Positions 1 through 6,398 are shown, counted from the stretch's first letter. The stretch is DNA of 7,144 nucleotides from Clostridia bacterium (GCA_017938785.1 JAGBAU010000149.1:1-7144), one strand, 5' to 3'. Numbers and translations are program-made. Notes: a model not told the origin generated them from the letters alone.

Positions 1-39
1 GCTGATAATATGGAGACGTCAAATCATCATAGATATGAG

Positions 40-79
40 GCATCACGGCACTAAAACAAATTTGTTTAAGTTGTGATGC
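40..79. repeat. Nested inverted repeat around a perfect palindrome
   Basis: Seven-base arms GCATCAC (40-46) and GTGATGC (73-79) are perfectly complementary. They enclose the perfect 14-bp palindrome AAACAAATTTGTTT (54-67), whose centre is one base from the centre of the outer arms. A third short inverted repeat, GATGC-TAG-GCATC (75-87), shares the right arm, so two alternative pairings compete. The pairing is seen directly; any role as a protein-binding or recombination site is speculation. There is no T run after it, so a simple terminator is unlikely. Confidence 0.5.
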
Positions 80-158
80 TAGGCATCGAGTGGGAATAAT
101 GAGTGAACCTCTGAAAAGCCTGTAATTGCAAGGGTTTTCGGGCACTGAACAGCCCTCG

Positions 159-180
159 TGGCAACAGTTTGGCAACACTT
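159..180. repeat. Tandem 11-bp direct repeat (TGGCAACA core)
   Basis: Two adjacent 11-bp units, TGGCAACAGTT (159-169) and TGGCAACACTT (170-180), match at 10 of 11 positions. One unit is about one helical turn, so a protein bound to both copies would sit on the same DNA face. Such short iterated sites occur as arm-type integrase sites and as regulator sites. No integrase gene is in the window, so the role is open. Confidence 0.55.
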
Positions 181-197
181 TTCTAATATCAACAAAT

Positions 198-239
198 AAC
201 GAGCTAACTGATCCACGTTGTTTCAGTTGGCTCGTTTTT
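198..239 (+). terminator. Strong rho-independent terminator
   Basis: A 14-bp stem (198-211 with 223-236, one T-G wobble) closes an 11-base loop (212-222). It is followed by T's: the run of five T at 235-239 includes the last two stem bases. It should stop transcription arriving from the left and so insulates the response-regulator promoter. On the opposite strand the hairpin is also followed by a T-rich stretch, so it may work in both directions. Confidence 0.85.
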
Positions 240-302
240 GTGTATCAGAGATTGCCTATGGTATATGAAATCCATTTCCCGGATAAAACCCCGCCTTATG
301 TT

Positions 303-322
303 CTTACAATCCTGTAAGATTC
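303..322 (+). promoter_or_regulatory. Candidate regulator operator, copy 1
   Basis: CTTACAATCCTGTAAGATTC contains the inverted repeat TCTTACA-ATCC-TGTAAGA (302-308 and 313-319, perfect 7-bp arms). It ends one base before the -35 region of the response-regulator promoter. A near-identical 20-mer (18/20) lies upstream of the transporter genes at 2057-2076. Because the two copies precede the regulator gene and its expected target operon, they are probably the binding site of the response regulator. This is inferred from position and similarity. Confidence 0.65.
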
Positions 323-323
323 G

Positions 324-352
324 TTGCAGGCTTTACTCGCAGAGGCTATAAT
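324..352 (+). promoter_or_regulatory. Promoter of the response-regulator gene
   Basis: A perfect -10 box TATAAT (347-352) follows a weak -35 TTGCAG (324-329) with a 17-base spacer. A poor -35 beside a symmetric operator suits a promoter helped by an activator. Transcription should begin near 359, which rules out the in-frame ATG at 358 as a normal start and supports the ATG at 382. Confidence 0.7.
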
Positions 353-381
353 ACTGTATGATTTCATCCGAGGTGAGCATC

Positions 382-1053
382 ATGTACAGAATATTGATTG
401 TTGAAGATGATCGCGGCATTGCGGAGGCGATCCGGACGCAGATTGAAATGTGGAACATGCGTGCGCAGTGTGTGCAGAACTTCCGGGAAGTACTCGGGGA
501 ATTTGTCTCGTATGATCCGCATCTTATACTGCTGGATATCAAGCTGCCCTTTTTCAACGGATACCATTGGTGCAACGAGATTCGGAAGGTATCGAAGGTG
601 CCGATCATTTTTATTTCTTCTGCTGCGGACAATATGAACATCGTCATGGCCATGAACATGGGCGCAGATGATTTCATTGCAAAGCCCTTCGACCAAAGCG
701 TGCTGATGGCAAAGATTCAGGCGCTGCTGCGCAGAACATATGATTTTGGAACGAGTTCCACACTGCTGGAACATCGCGGGGCCATGCTCAACACCGGCGA
801 CAGCACACTCCTGTATGACGGAGAAAGGATTGAGCTTTCCAAAAATGAATACCGCATTCTCTTTACGCTGATTCAGAATAAGGGAAAGGTCGTCAGTCGG
901 GAGAAACTGATGGAAGCGCTGTGGAAAACGGACATCTTTGTAGACGAAAACACACTGAGCGTGAATGTAAACCGTCTGCGCAAGAAGCTGGACGGCGTAG
1001 GTTTGAATGGCTTCATCACGACGAAATTCGGCATGGGCTATATCACCGAGTAA
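382..1053 (+). CDS. bceR: BceR-like OmpR-family response regulator
   Basis: This is a 223-residue two-component response regulator that probably switches on the adjacent peptide-detoxifying ABC transporter. The N-terminal receiver domain (about 1-117) shows the acidic pair D9/D10, the phospho-acceptor D52 in LLDIKLPFFNG, the S79/S80 switch position and K101 in the AKPF motif. The C-terminal half (about 127-222) is a winged helix of the OmpR/PhoB type, with SREKLMEALW and the recognition-helix region VDENTLSVNVNRLRKKL. An in-frame ATG at 358 would add eight residues, but it sits at the predicted transcription start. The ATG at 382 has GAGGTG six bases upstream, and MYRILIVEDD is the usual family beginning. 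The kinase gene follows after 12 bases. Assignment to the BceR/GraR subgroup rests mainly on the kinase and transporter next to it; the exact peptide trigger cannot be read from sequence. Confidence 0.93.
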   Translation: MYRILIVEDDRGIAEAIRTQIEMWNMRAQCVQNFREVLGEFVSYDPHLILLDIKLPFFNGYHWCNEIRKVSKVPIIFISSAADNMNIVMAMNMGADDFIAKPFDQSVLMAKIQALLRRTYDFGTSSTLLEHRGAMLNTGDSTLLYDGERIELSKNEYRILFTLIQNKGKVVSREKLMEALWKTDIFVDENTLSVNVNRLRKKLDGVGLNGFITTKFGMGYITE

Positions 1054-1065
1054 GGAGGGAGCAGA

Positions 1066-2055
1066 TTGAAATTTGCAGCAAAATACATCCGCCAGAGATG
1101 CCGGTCCATTTTGTTTTATCTGACCGCCTGCATGGTCTTTGGCGCTATGTTCGCCCTTTATCACCTGCCGATGCAGGCAGTGATTTACCCGGTGTTGCTG
1201 TGCGCTTTGCTTGCGGTGGTATGGATGATTGCGGATGTGATCAGGGAATTTCGCAGGCATAAAATGCTTCTTCACGCGCAAAATCTGTCTGCTGCCCTGA
1301 TGGATGATCTTCCGCCTGCCGGGAGCATCGAAGAGGAGGACTACCAGAACATCATCCGCATGCTCTGTGCGCAACAGCAGGCATTGGAAACGCAGCTTTC
1401 GACGCGATACAGCGACATGATCGACTACTATACCCTTTGGGCACATCAGATCAAGACGCCCATCGCCTCCATGCGCCTGCAGCTGCAAAACGAGGATTCA
1501 TCCCTCAGCCGATCGTTGCGGTCGGAGCTTTTGCGGGTGGAGCAGTATGTGGAAATGGTGCTGGCCTATCTTCGTTTGGGCTCCAGCAGCACGGATTATG
1601 TGATCCGGGAATGCGATCTGGATGCGGTGCTCCGCTCCTGCATACGCCGCTTCTCCGGAGAATTCATTTCGCGGAAATTGAGGTTGGACTATTCGCCGCT
1701 GAATCTGAAGGTGGTAAGCGATGAAAAGTGGCTGGCATTCGTCATCGAGCAAATCCTTTCCAATGCGCTGAAATATACCTGCAAGGGCGGCATTTCCATT
1801 TTTCTGTCGGAGCCTTCCACGCTGTGCATAAAGGACACCGGCATCGGCATTGCTGCGGAAGATCTGCCGCGCATCTTTGAAAACGGCTTCACCGGTCTGA
1901 ATGGACGCAGCGACAAAAAGGCCAGCGGGCTGGGCCTGCATCTTTGCAGACGAATCTGCGGCAAGCTGAACCACAGGATCTGGGTGGAATCCACACCGGA
2001 CCAGGGGACCAGTGTGTACATCGATCTGACGCAGAGCCAGGCGCGGCACGAGTAG
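1066..2055 (+). CDS. bceS: BceS-like intramembrane-sensing histidine kinase
   Basis: A 329-residue membrane sensor kinase, partner of the regulator just upstream. Two membrane segments (about 13-33 and 38-58) are joined by only a few residues, so there is no extracellular sensor domain. This is the hallmark of intramembrane-sensing kinases, which in the Bce family read the state of the ABC transporter. The catalytic part is complete: phospho-acceptor H127 in WAHQIKTPI, N box around N233 (EQILSNALKY), G1 box DTGIGI (257-262), an F-box region (271-275) and G2 box GLGL (288-291). The start is a TTG at 1066, chosen because a consensus AAGGAGG (1052-1058) lies seven bases upstream, overlapping the regulator's stop codon, so the two genes are probably translated together. 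The stop is followed almost directly by the second operator copy. Short loop, length and neighbours all fit BceS/GraS; the transporter-sensing mechanism is taken from the family. Confidence 0.92.
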   Translation: MKFAAKYIRQRCRSILFYLTACMVFGAMFALYHLPMQAVIYPVLLCALLAVVWMIADVIREFRRHKMLLHAQNLSAALMDDLPPAGSIEEEDYQNIIRMLCAQQQALETQLSTRYSDMIDYYTLWAHQIKTPIASMRLQLQNEDSSLSRSLRSELLRVEQYVEMVLAYLRLGSSSTDYVIRECDLDAVLRSCIRRFSGEFISRKLRLDYSPLNLKVVSDEKWLAFVIEQILSNALKYTCKGGISIFLSEPSTLCIKDTGIGIAAEDLPRIFENGFTGLNGRSDKKASGLGLHLCRRICGKLNHRIWVESTPDQGTSVYIDLTQSQARHE

Positions 2056-2056
2056 C

Positions 2057-2093
2057 CTTTCAATACTGTAAGATTCCGAGGGGAAAATGTAAG
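2057..2093 (+). promoter_or_regulatory. Candidate regulator operator, copy 2, with extra half-site
   Basis: CTTTCAATACTGTAAGATTC (2057-2076) matches the element at 303-322 at 18 of 20 positions, although its left arm is less symmetric. The core TGTAAG (2067-2072) recurs at 2088-2093, exactly 21 bases later, about two helical turns, so two regulator dimers could sit on the same face. It starts two bases after the kinase stop and lies upstream of the transporter genes, as expected for a BceR-type activator site. Confidence 0.65.
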
Positions 2094-2102
2094 CCGATTC
2101 GA

Positions 2103-2132
2103 TGGAACAGCAGCTTCCCATTCCGGTAGAAT
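2103..2132 (+). promoter_or_regulatory. Possible activator-dependent promoter of the transporter genes
   Basis: TAGAAT (2127-2132, 5/6 match to the -10 consensus) is preceded by only a poor -35 (TGGAAC, 2103-2108, 18-base spacer). A good -10 with a bad -35 downstream of the duplicated TGTAAG site is what a promoter dependent on the response regulator would look like. The assignment is tentative because nearby AT-rich words (GAATAT, TATACC) are alternatives. Confidence 0.4.
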
Positions 2133-2163
2133 ATACCTGCATTCAAAAAATGGAGGTCAGAAT

Positions 2164-2928
2164 ATGAGCATACTTGAAGTCTGCGCACTGAAAAAGGTAT
2201 ATACCTCACGCTTCGGAACCAACAAGGTGGAAGCGCTGAAGAATGTGAATTTCAACGTGGAAGAGGGCGAATACGTCGCCATCATGGGCGAATCCGGCTC
2301 CGGCAAGACGACGCTTTTGAACATCCTCGCGGCATTGGACAAACCCACATCCGGCAGCGTCCGGCTGGAGGGGAAGAATCTTTCTTCGATTAAGGAAGCT
2401 GCGGTCGCGCAGTTCCGGCGGGACAACCTGGGTTTTGTGTTTCAGGATTTCAACCTGCTGGACACCTTCTCCATCGAGGATAACATCTATCTGCCGCTGG
2501 TGCTGGCAGGCAGGCCCCATAAAGAGATGTGCATGCGCCTTGAGCCCATTGCCAGACAGCTCGGAATCGAAGGGCTTCTGAAAAAGTACCCCTACGAAAT
2601 TTCAGGCGGTCAGAAGCAGCGAGTGGCCGTGGCGAGGGCGCTGATCACCCATCCGCGCCTGATTCTGGCGGATGAACCTACCGGAGCGCTGGATTCCCGC
2701 GCTACCGATGATCTGCTGCACCTGTTTTCCGAGATCAACAAAGGCGGCCAGACCATCCTGATGGTAACCCATTCCCTGAAGGCGGCAAGCCACGCGGTCC
2801 GGGTGCTCTTTATTAAGGACGGCGAAGTATTCCACCAGATCTACCGCGGTGAAAACTCCAACGAACAGCTATACCAGAAGATCAGCGATACGCTAACCCT
2901 GCTGACCACGGGCGGTGATCGCAGATGA
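2164..2928 (+). CDS. bceA: BceA-like ABC transporter ATP-binding protein
   Basis: This 254-residue cytoplasmic ATPase powers the permease encoded next to it; in the Bce family the pair frees lipid II-cycle targets from bound peptide antibiotics. All ABC motifs are intact: Walker A GESGSGKTT (42-50), Q-loop Q94 in VFQDFNLLD, signature SGGQKQR (147-153), Walker B LILADE (166-171) followed by the D-loop ALD, and switch H203 in MVTHS. The pattern is that of the MacB/LolD/BceA group that works with FtsX-type permeases. The ATG at 2164 has GGAGG (2152-2156) seven bases upstream. The stop overlaps the permease start by four bases (ATGA), indicating translational coupling. The 108-base gap from the kinase stop carries an operator copy and a possible promoter, so the transporter can be induced separately from the sensor genes. 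Confidence 0.94.
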   Translation: MSILEVCALKKVYTSRFGTNKVEALKNVNFNVEEGEYVAIMGESGSGKTTLLNILAALDKPTSGSVRLEGKNLSSIKEAAVAQFRRDNLGFVFQDFNLLDTFSIEDNIYLPLVLAGRPHKEMCMRLEPIARQLGIEGLLKKYPYEISGGQKQRVAVARALITHPRLILADEPTGALDSRATDDLLHLFSEINKGGQTILMVTHSLKAASHAVRVLFIKDGEVFHQIYRGENSNEQLYQKISDTLTLLTTGGDRR

Positions 2929-4964
2929 GGATTGGCTTTTATACCAAGCTTGCCTGGACGGGCATTCAGAAAAACCGCAAGCTGTACCTGCCGTATCTGC
3001 TGACCTGTGCCGGCATGGTGTCGATGCACTACATTATCAGTTTCCTGTCGGATGGCGAAAACCTGCAGGGCATCGCTGGAGCAGGCACCATACAGGGCAT
3101 GATGCAGCTGGGCAGCTATATCATCGCGCTTTTTGCCGCATTTTTCCTGCTTTACACCAATTCCTTTCTCATCCGCAGGCGGCAGAAGGAATTCGGTCTC
3201 TACAATATTCTAGGCATGAGCAAGTGGAATATAGGCCTTGTCCTAATCTGGGAAACGTTGATCACGGCAGCTTTATCCATGAGCACGGGCTTGATTATCG
3301 GTGCCGCATTTTCCAAAGTGGCGGAGCTGGGATTGGTGAATATCATGAAGGGTGATGTGAGCTACCGGCTGTCGCTGTCCCGGTCGGGCATTGCCATAAC
3401 GCTGCCCATATTTGGAGCCATATTTATCCTGATTCTTCTTCGATCCCTGTGGCAGCTGGGCAAAACCAACGCCATTGCTCTGTTGCACAGTGAAAACACC
3501 GGTGAAAAGCCACCCAAAGGCAACTGGATCATCGGCCTGCTGGGTGCGGTGGTATTGGCTGCGGCATACTGGATCGCCGCAACCATCCAGGACCCGCTCT
3601 CCGCGCTCCTGTGGTTCTTTGCCGCCGCGGGCATGGTAATCCTGGCGACGTACATGCTGTTCCAGACGGGTTCAGTGCTGCTGTGCCGCATCCTGCAAAG
3701 AAACAAAAGGTACTATTATAAAGCGAACCACTTCGTGTCCATATCCTCAATGGCCTACCGCATGAAGCGCAACGGCGCAGGTCTTGCATCCATCTGCATA
3801 CTCCTGACGATGGTACTGGTAATGATCTCAGCCACCTCCTGCATGTATTTCGGTACGGAGGACGCCCTGATGACCCGCTATCCCCGTGCGATCAGCGTCG
3901 ATGTATATTCCAACAGTGTAGAGGATGCGGATTTCCAACCCGTGCGGAATTTCGTTGCACAGGTGACGGCGGATCATGGCGCTGTGCCGGAAAACATCGT
4001 GGATTATCGGATGGCAACCATTAACGGAATGCTGGTTGGCAATGAGCTGGAAACGGACTACCGGAAACTGCAAACGGATTCAGCAAACGTCTATGGAAAC
4101 ATGCGTATCGTGCATTTCGTTCCCCTCGAGGACTATAACCACATGGCAGGCGAGCACAAGACACTGGCGGTAAACGAAGTACTGGTGTACGCCTTCCGCG
4201 ATCCCTATACCGAGGATACGTTTGCGATCCGCAGCGGCAGCAGCTTCCGCGTTAAGGAGCAGCTTTCGGATTTTCCTGTGACGGGAGACGCGGCGTCCAA
4301 CATTGTATCTTCCATGTTCGTGGTGGTACCGGACTTTGCACACGCCCTTGAGCCTATGATGGACACGAGGGACGCAAACGGCAACATGATGCTGGAAATC
4401 CACTGGCACTATGCCTTCGATCTGAATGTGGACGACAAGGCGCAGGTGAAGATTTACCGCGATCTGTACGACCGCGCGCCATTCAAGGAGGATGAAAACC
4501 TAAAGCATTTGCATGCGTTTTACTTTGAAAGCCGCGCCGTCAACCGCGATGATTTCTACGGAACCTTCGGCGGACTGTTCTTTCTTGGACTGATGCTGAG
4601 CATCGTTTTCCTCTTTGCCGCCGTTCTGATTATCTATTATAAACAGATCAGCGAGGGGTACGAGGACCAGGGGCGCTTTGAAATCATGCAGAAGGTTGGC
4701 ATGGCAAAGCGCGATATCCGCAGAAGCATCAATTCACAGATGCTTACGGTGTTCTTCCTGCCGTTGGTGTTCGCAGGATTGCATCTGGTATTTGCTTTTC
4801 CGATGATCCGGAAGCTTTTGATGCTGTTCAACATGGTCAATGTGCATCTGTTCATCATCACTACGCTGATCTGCTTTGCAATGTTCTCTATCTTCTATGC
4901 ACTGGTGTATAAACTCACCTCGAATGTATACTACCACATTGTGAGCGGAGCCAGAGAACGTTGA
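2925..4964 (+). CDS. bceB: BceB-like FtsX-family permease with large extracellular domain
   Basis: This 679-residue membrane protein is the permease half of the peptide-resistance transporter. Ten membrane segments are apparent, near residues 20-40, 62-82, 103-127, 154-174, 201-220, 226-247, 286-307, 548-571, 607-626 and 640-662. A polar stretch of about 240 residues (308-547) between segments 7 and 8 is the extracellular domain that defines BceB/VraG/VraE permeases and sets substrate specificity. The first FtsX domain includes IRRRQKEFGLYNILGMSKWN (83-102); the matching C-terminal element is YEDQGRFEIMQKVGMAKRDI (579-598). The start overlaps the ATPase stop (ATGA), with a weak GGTGAT upstream, consistent with coupling. 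A small membrane ORF begins at its stop codon. The family is clear from topology and order; the particular drug (bacitracin, nisin-like, cathelicidin and so on) cannot be read from the sequence. Confidence 0.93.
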   Translation: MRIGFYTKLAWTGIQKNRKLYLPYLLTCAGMVSMHYIISFLSDGENLQGIAGAGTIQGMMQLGSYIIALFAAFFLLYTNSFLIRRRQKEFGLYNILGMSKWNIGLVLIWETLITAALSMSTGLIIGAAFSKVAELGLVNIMKGDVSYRLSLSRSGIAITLPIFGAIFILILLRSLWQLGKTNAIALLHSENTGEKPPKGNWIIGLLGAVVLAAAYWIAATIQDPLSALLWFFAAAGMVILATYMLFQTGSVLLCRILQRNKRYYYKANHFVSISSMAYRMKRNGAGLASICILLTMVLVMISATSCMYFGTEDALMTRYPRAISVDVYSNSVEDADFQPVRNFVAQVTADHGAVPENIVDYRMATINGMLVGNELETDYRKLQTDSANVYGNMRIVHFVPLEDYNHMAGEHKTLAVNEVLVYAFRDPYTEDTFAIRSGSSFRVKEQLSDFPVTGDAASNIVSSMFVVVPDFAHALEPMMDTRDANGNMMLEIHWHYAFDLNVDDKAQVKIYRDLYDRAPFKEDENLKHLHAFYFESRAVNRDDFYGTFGGLFFLGLMLSIVFLFAAVLIIYYKQISEGYEDQGRFEIMQKVGMAKRDIRRSINSQMLTVFFLPLVFAGLHLVFAFPMIRKLLMLFNMVNVHLFIITTLICFAMFSIFYALVYKLTSNVYYHIVSGARER

Positions 4965-5113
4965 AGAAAGCTGTTTGCAAAGTTATACAGAAGCTGATCA
5001 TGGGGATTACAGTTGTGAGCATTGGAATCCTTGCCGTTCCGGTCTGTTTGCTTCTGGGGATCATTATCGCGATATGGAGTGCAGCGAACGCAGCGATCAG
5101 ATACCTCGAATGA
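4961..5113 (+). CDS. Small single-span membrane peptide, last gene of the transporter operon
   Basis: A 50-codon ORF opens with TTG at 4961, overlapping the permease TGA by four bases (TTGA), with GCGGAG ten bases upstream. The product begins MKKAVCKVIQK, positively charged, followed by an unbroken hydrophobic stretch (about residues 12-40, with C29 inside) and a short tail ending RYLE. This predicts one membrane helix with the N-terminus inside. The terminator hairpin follows 33 bases after the stop, so it is the last gene of the operon. I recognise no named family. By position it resembles VraH of Staphylococcus aureus, a small membrane protein encoded after the BceAB-type transporter VraDE and needed for full resistance; no sequence homology is claimed. 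The tight overlap, TTG use like the kinase gene, and membrane-like composition argue for a real gene. An internal ATG at codon 14 lacks a comparable context. Confidence 0.6.
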   Translation: MKKAVCKVIQKLIMGITVVSIGILAVPVCLLLGIIIAIWSAANAAIRYLE

Positions 5114-5146
5114 TTTGTATGCACTTGTAGTTGAAAAATAGGCCTC

Positions 5147-5176
5147 AAAGCCGCCGGCAAAGCCGGCGGCTTTATT
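5147..5176. terminator. Convergent hairpin terminator between the transporter operon and tspO
   Basis: A perfect 12-bp stem (5147-5158 with 5162-5173) closes a three-base AAA loop and is very GC-rich in the middle. On the plus strand it is followed by ATTCGTT; TTTATT (5171-5176) is the only T-rich tail, and it is equally short on the minus strand. It lies between the ends of the plus-strand operon (5113) and minus-strand tspO (5180), so it probably ends both transcripts. Confidence 0.8.
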
Positions 5177-5179
5177 CGT

Positions 5180-5650
5180 TCAGTTCAGAAGATAAATGCC
5201 CATATTCAGGTATCCCGCAAAAGCGACCCACAACAGATAGGGAGCCATCAGGTAGCCTGCGCCGGGCCTGATCCGGTAAAACAACACCGCCGTCACCAGA
5301 ATCAGTACCCACAGCGCAACCAGCCAGATGAAGGCGAACAGATACATCTTGAGCCCGAAAAAGAAGATGGGCCACAGGAAGTTGAACGCCAGCTGAACCG
5401 CATACAGGATAATCGCCCGACCAGCTGCTTCCTGCCCTTCCCCGTTTATGATTACCAGGTAGGACGCAAGCCCCATCAGGATATACAAAACCGTCCATGC
5501 CACCGGGAAGAGCCATCCGGGCGGAGACAGCGGCGGTTTGTTGAGCGTTTCAAACACATCCATTCCGCCGCCTGTCAGCAGCGCAGCAAGGCCGCCCACC
5601 GCAAGCGGAACGAGCAGGCAAATCACCAGCAGTTTCTTATTCACCTTCAA
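5180..5650 (-). CDS. tspO: TspO/MBR family membrane protein (tryptophan-rich sensory protein)
   Basis: A five-helix membrane protein of the TspO/peripheral benzodiazepine receptor family, which binds porphyrins and related tetrapyrroles and is tied to stress or redox responses; its exact bacterial role is unsettled. Family marks, numbered from the TTG start, are NKPPLSPPGWLFPVAWTVLY (37-56), QLAFNFLWPIFFFG (86-99) and PYLLWVAFAGYLN (137-149). Membrane segments lie near 6-27, 44-68, 77-97, 101-124 and 133-153. An ATG six codons upstream (5668) is possible, but GGGGGTG lies six bases before the TTG at 5650. The 156-residue product then matches the usual 155-160. It follows lrgB after about 55 bases on the same strand. 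A hairpin covers the ribosome site, so translation or read-through from lrgB may be controlled. Confidence 0.9.
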   Translation of the reverse strand: MKVNKKLLVICLLVPLAVGGLAALLTGGGMDVFETLNKPPLSPPGWLFPVAWTVLYILMGLASYLVIINGEGQEAAGRAIILYAVQLAFNFLWPIFFFGLKMYLFAFIWLVALWVLILVTAVLFYRIRPGAGYLMAPYLLWVAFAGYLNMGIYLLN

Positions 5651-5653
5651 ATA

Positions 5654-5691
5654 AAACACCCCCTGCATATATCCTATGACAGGAGGTGTTT
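5654..5691 (-). terminator. Hairpin covering the tspO ribosome site, possible lrgB terminator
   Basis: On the minus strand, 5691-5680 (AAACACCTCCTG) pairs with 5665-5654 (CAGGGGGTGTTT) over 12 bp with a single U-G wobble around a 14-base loop. The right arm is followed by TATTTG, giving the T-rich run TTTTATTT. It starts 14 bases after the lrgB stop and may be an intrinsic terminator. The same arm contains the GGGGGTG ribosome site of tspO, so the hairpin would also block tspO translation. Which role applies cannot be decided from sequence alone. Confidence 0.6.
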
Positions 5692-5705
5692 AATCATTCG
5701 CTTTT

Positions 5706-6398
5706 CTACATAAACTGTGCAAACACCGATGCGCCGACGACGGTCATCAGGCCCGCCACCACCAGGGACAGGCTGCTCATGGCGCCCTCGGTCTCGCCCA
5801 GTTCCAGGGCTTTGGTGGTTCCGAGCGCATGAGAAGATGTGCCGATGGCTATGCCTCGCGCCACGCTTTCCCGGATGCGCAGCAGGCGCAGAAAGCCCTC
5901 GGCAAAGATATTGCCCACCACGCCGGTCAGGATGATGACCACCGCCGCAATGGACGGGTATCCACCCAGTTCCTCCGCCACGCCCATGCCGATGGCCGTG
6001 GTGACGGATTTGGGCAGCAGGGTGACATACTGTGCATGATCCAGGCCGAACAGCAGCGCCATCACCAGCACGCAGCACAGGCTGGTGAGCACACCCGCCA
6101 GAATGCCCAGCAGGATGGCCTTCATATTCCTTTTGAGCAGCTGCAGCTGCTGGTAGAGCGGAATGGCCAGGCATACCGTAGCCGGAGTCAGCAGCCAGTT
6201 CAGATACTTTGCACCGGCATAATAGCTCTGGTAATCGATATCAAGGACCAGCAAGACGCCGATGGTAATCACGATGGCAACCAGCAGCGGATTGGCCAGC
6301 GCCACCTTGAACCTGCGCTTCAAAAGCACGCCGATATAATACGCGATCAGGCTGATCACAGCGCCGAAGAATGCAGAATTGACGATGACTTCTTTCAT
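5706..6398 (-). CDS. lrgB: LrgB/CidB family membrane protein
   Basis: A 230-residue multi-span membrane protein, partner of LrgA. The family was first described as modulating murein hydrolase activity and autolysis; later work on relatives points to transport of small organic acids such as pyruvate, with plant homologues carrying glycolate and glycerate. Conserved blocks are visible: NPLLVAI (36-42), LLTPATVCLAIPLYQQ (69-84), LPKSVTTAIGMGVAEELGG (128-146) and GIAIGTSSHALGTTKALELG (182-201). The length is normal for the family and nothing is missing. The ATG overlaps the lrgA stop by four bases (ATGA), and AGAGGGGG lies seven bases upstream inside lrgA, so the two are translated together. tspO follows on the same strand. 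No LytSR two-component genes are in the window, so the regulator of this pair is not visible. Confidence 0.93.
   Translation of the reverse strand: MKEVIVNSAFFGAVISLIAYYIGVLLKRRFKVALANPLLVAIVITIGVLLVLDIDYQSYYAGAKYLNWLLTPATVCLAIPLYQQLQLLKRNMKAILLGILAGVLTSLCCVLVMALLFGLDHAQYVTLLPKSVTTAIGMGVAEELGGYPSIAAVVIILTGVVGNIFAEGFLRLLRIRESVARGIAIGTSSHALGTTKALELGETEGAMSSLSLVVAGLMTVVGASVFAQFM

Larger units (their letters stand above)
1..197. other. Repeat-rich region without a supported gene
   Basis: No coding region here can be supported. The frame beginning at base 1 reads 17 codons to a TAA at 52-54 and could be the tail of an upstream gene, but the residues match no family I recognise. The stretch is rich in symmetric sequence: GCATCAC at 40-46 faces GTGATGC at 73-79 around a perfect 14-bp palindrome (54-67); GATGC and GCATC flank TAG (75-87); and 111-120 can pair with 132-141 with one mismatch. 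An 11-bp unit is repeated in tandem at 159-180. It ends at the intrinsic terminator that follows. It could be the 3' untranslated end of an upstream transcript or the edge of a mobile element; neither is proven. Confidence 0.4.

Noticed and set aside
126..317. 63-codon plus-strand ORF in the left intergenic region
   Set aside because: It reads through the 14-bp-stem terminator (198-239) and into the operator, has no good ribosome site and shows no recognisable protein pattern.
364..1488. 374-codon minus-strand ORF opposite the regulator and kinase genes
   Set aside because: It is antisense to two genes with intact motifs, and its low-complexity H/Q/R-rich product is typical of a shadow frame in GC-rich coding DNA.
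2102..2167. 21-codon ORF (MEQQLPIPVEYTCIQKMEVRI) whose TGA overlaps the ATPase ATG
   Set aside because: It looks like a leader peptide, but GAGGGG is 18 bases upstream, too far, and the likely -10 box lies inside it. It would deserve another look only if transcription starts upstream of 2100.
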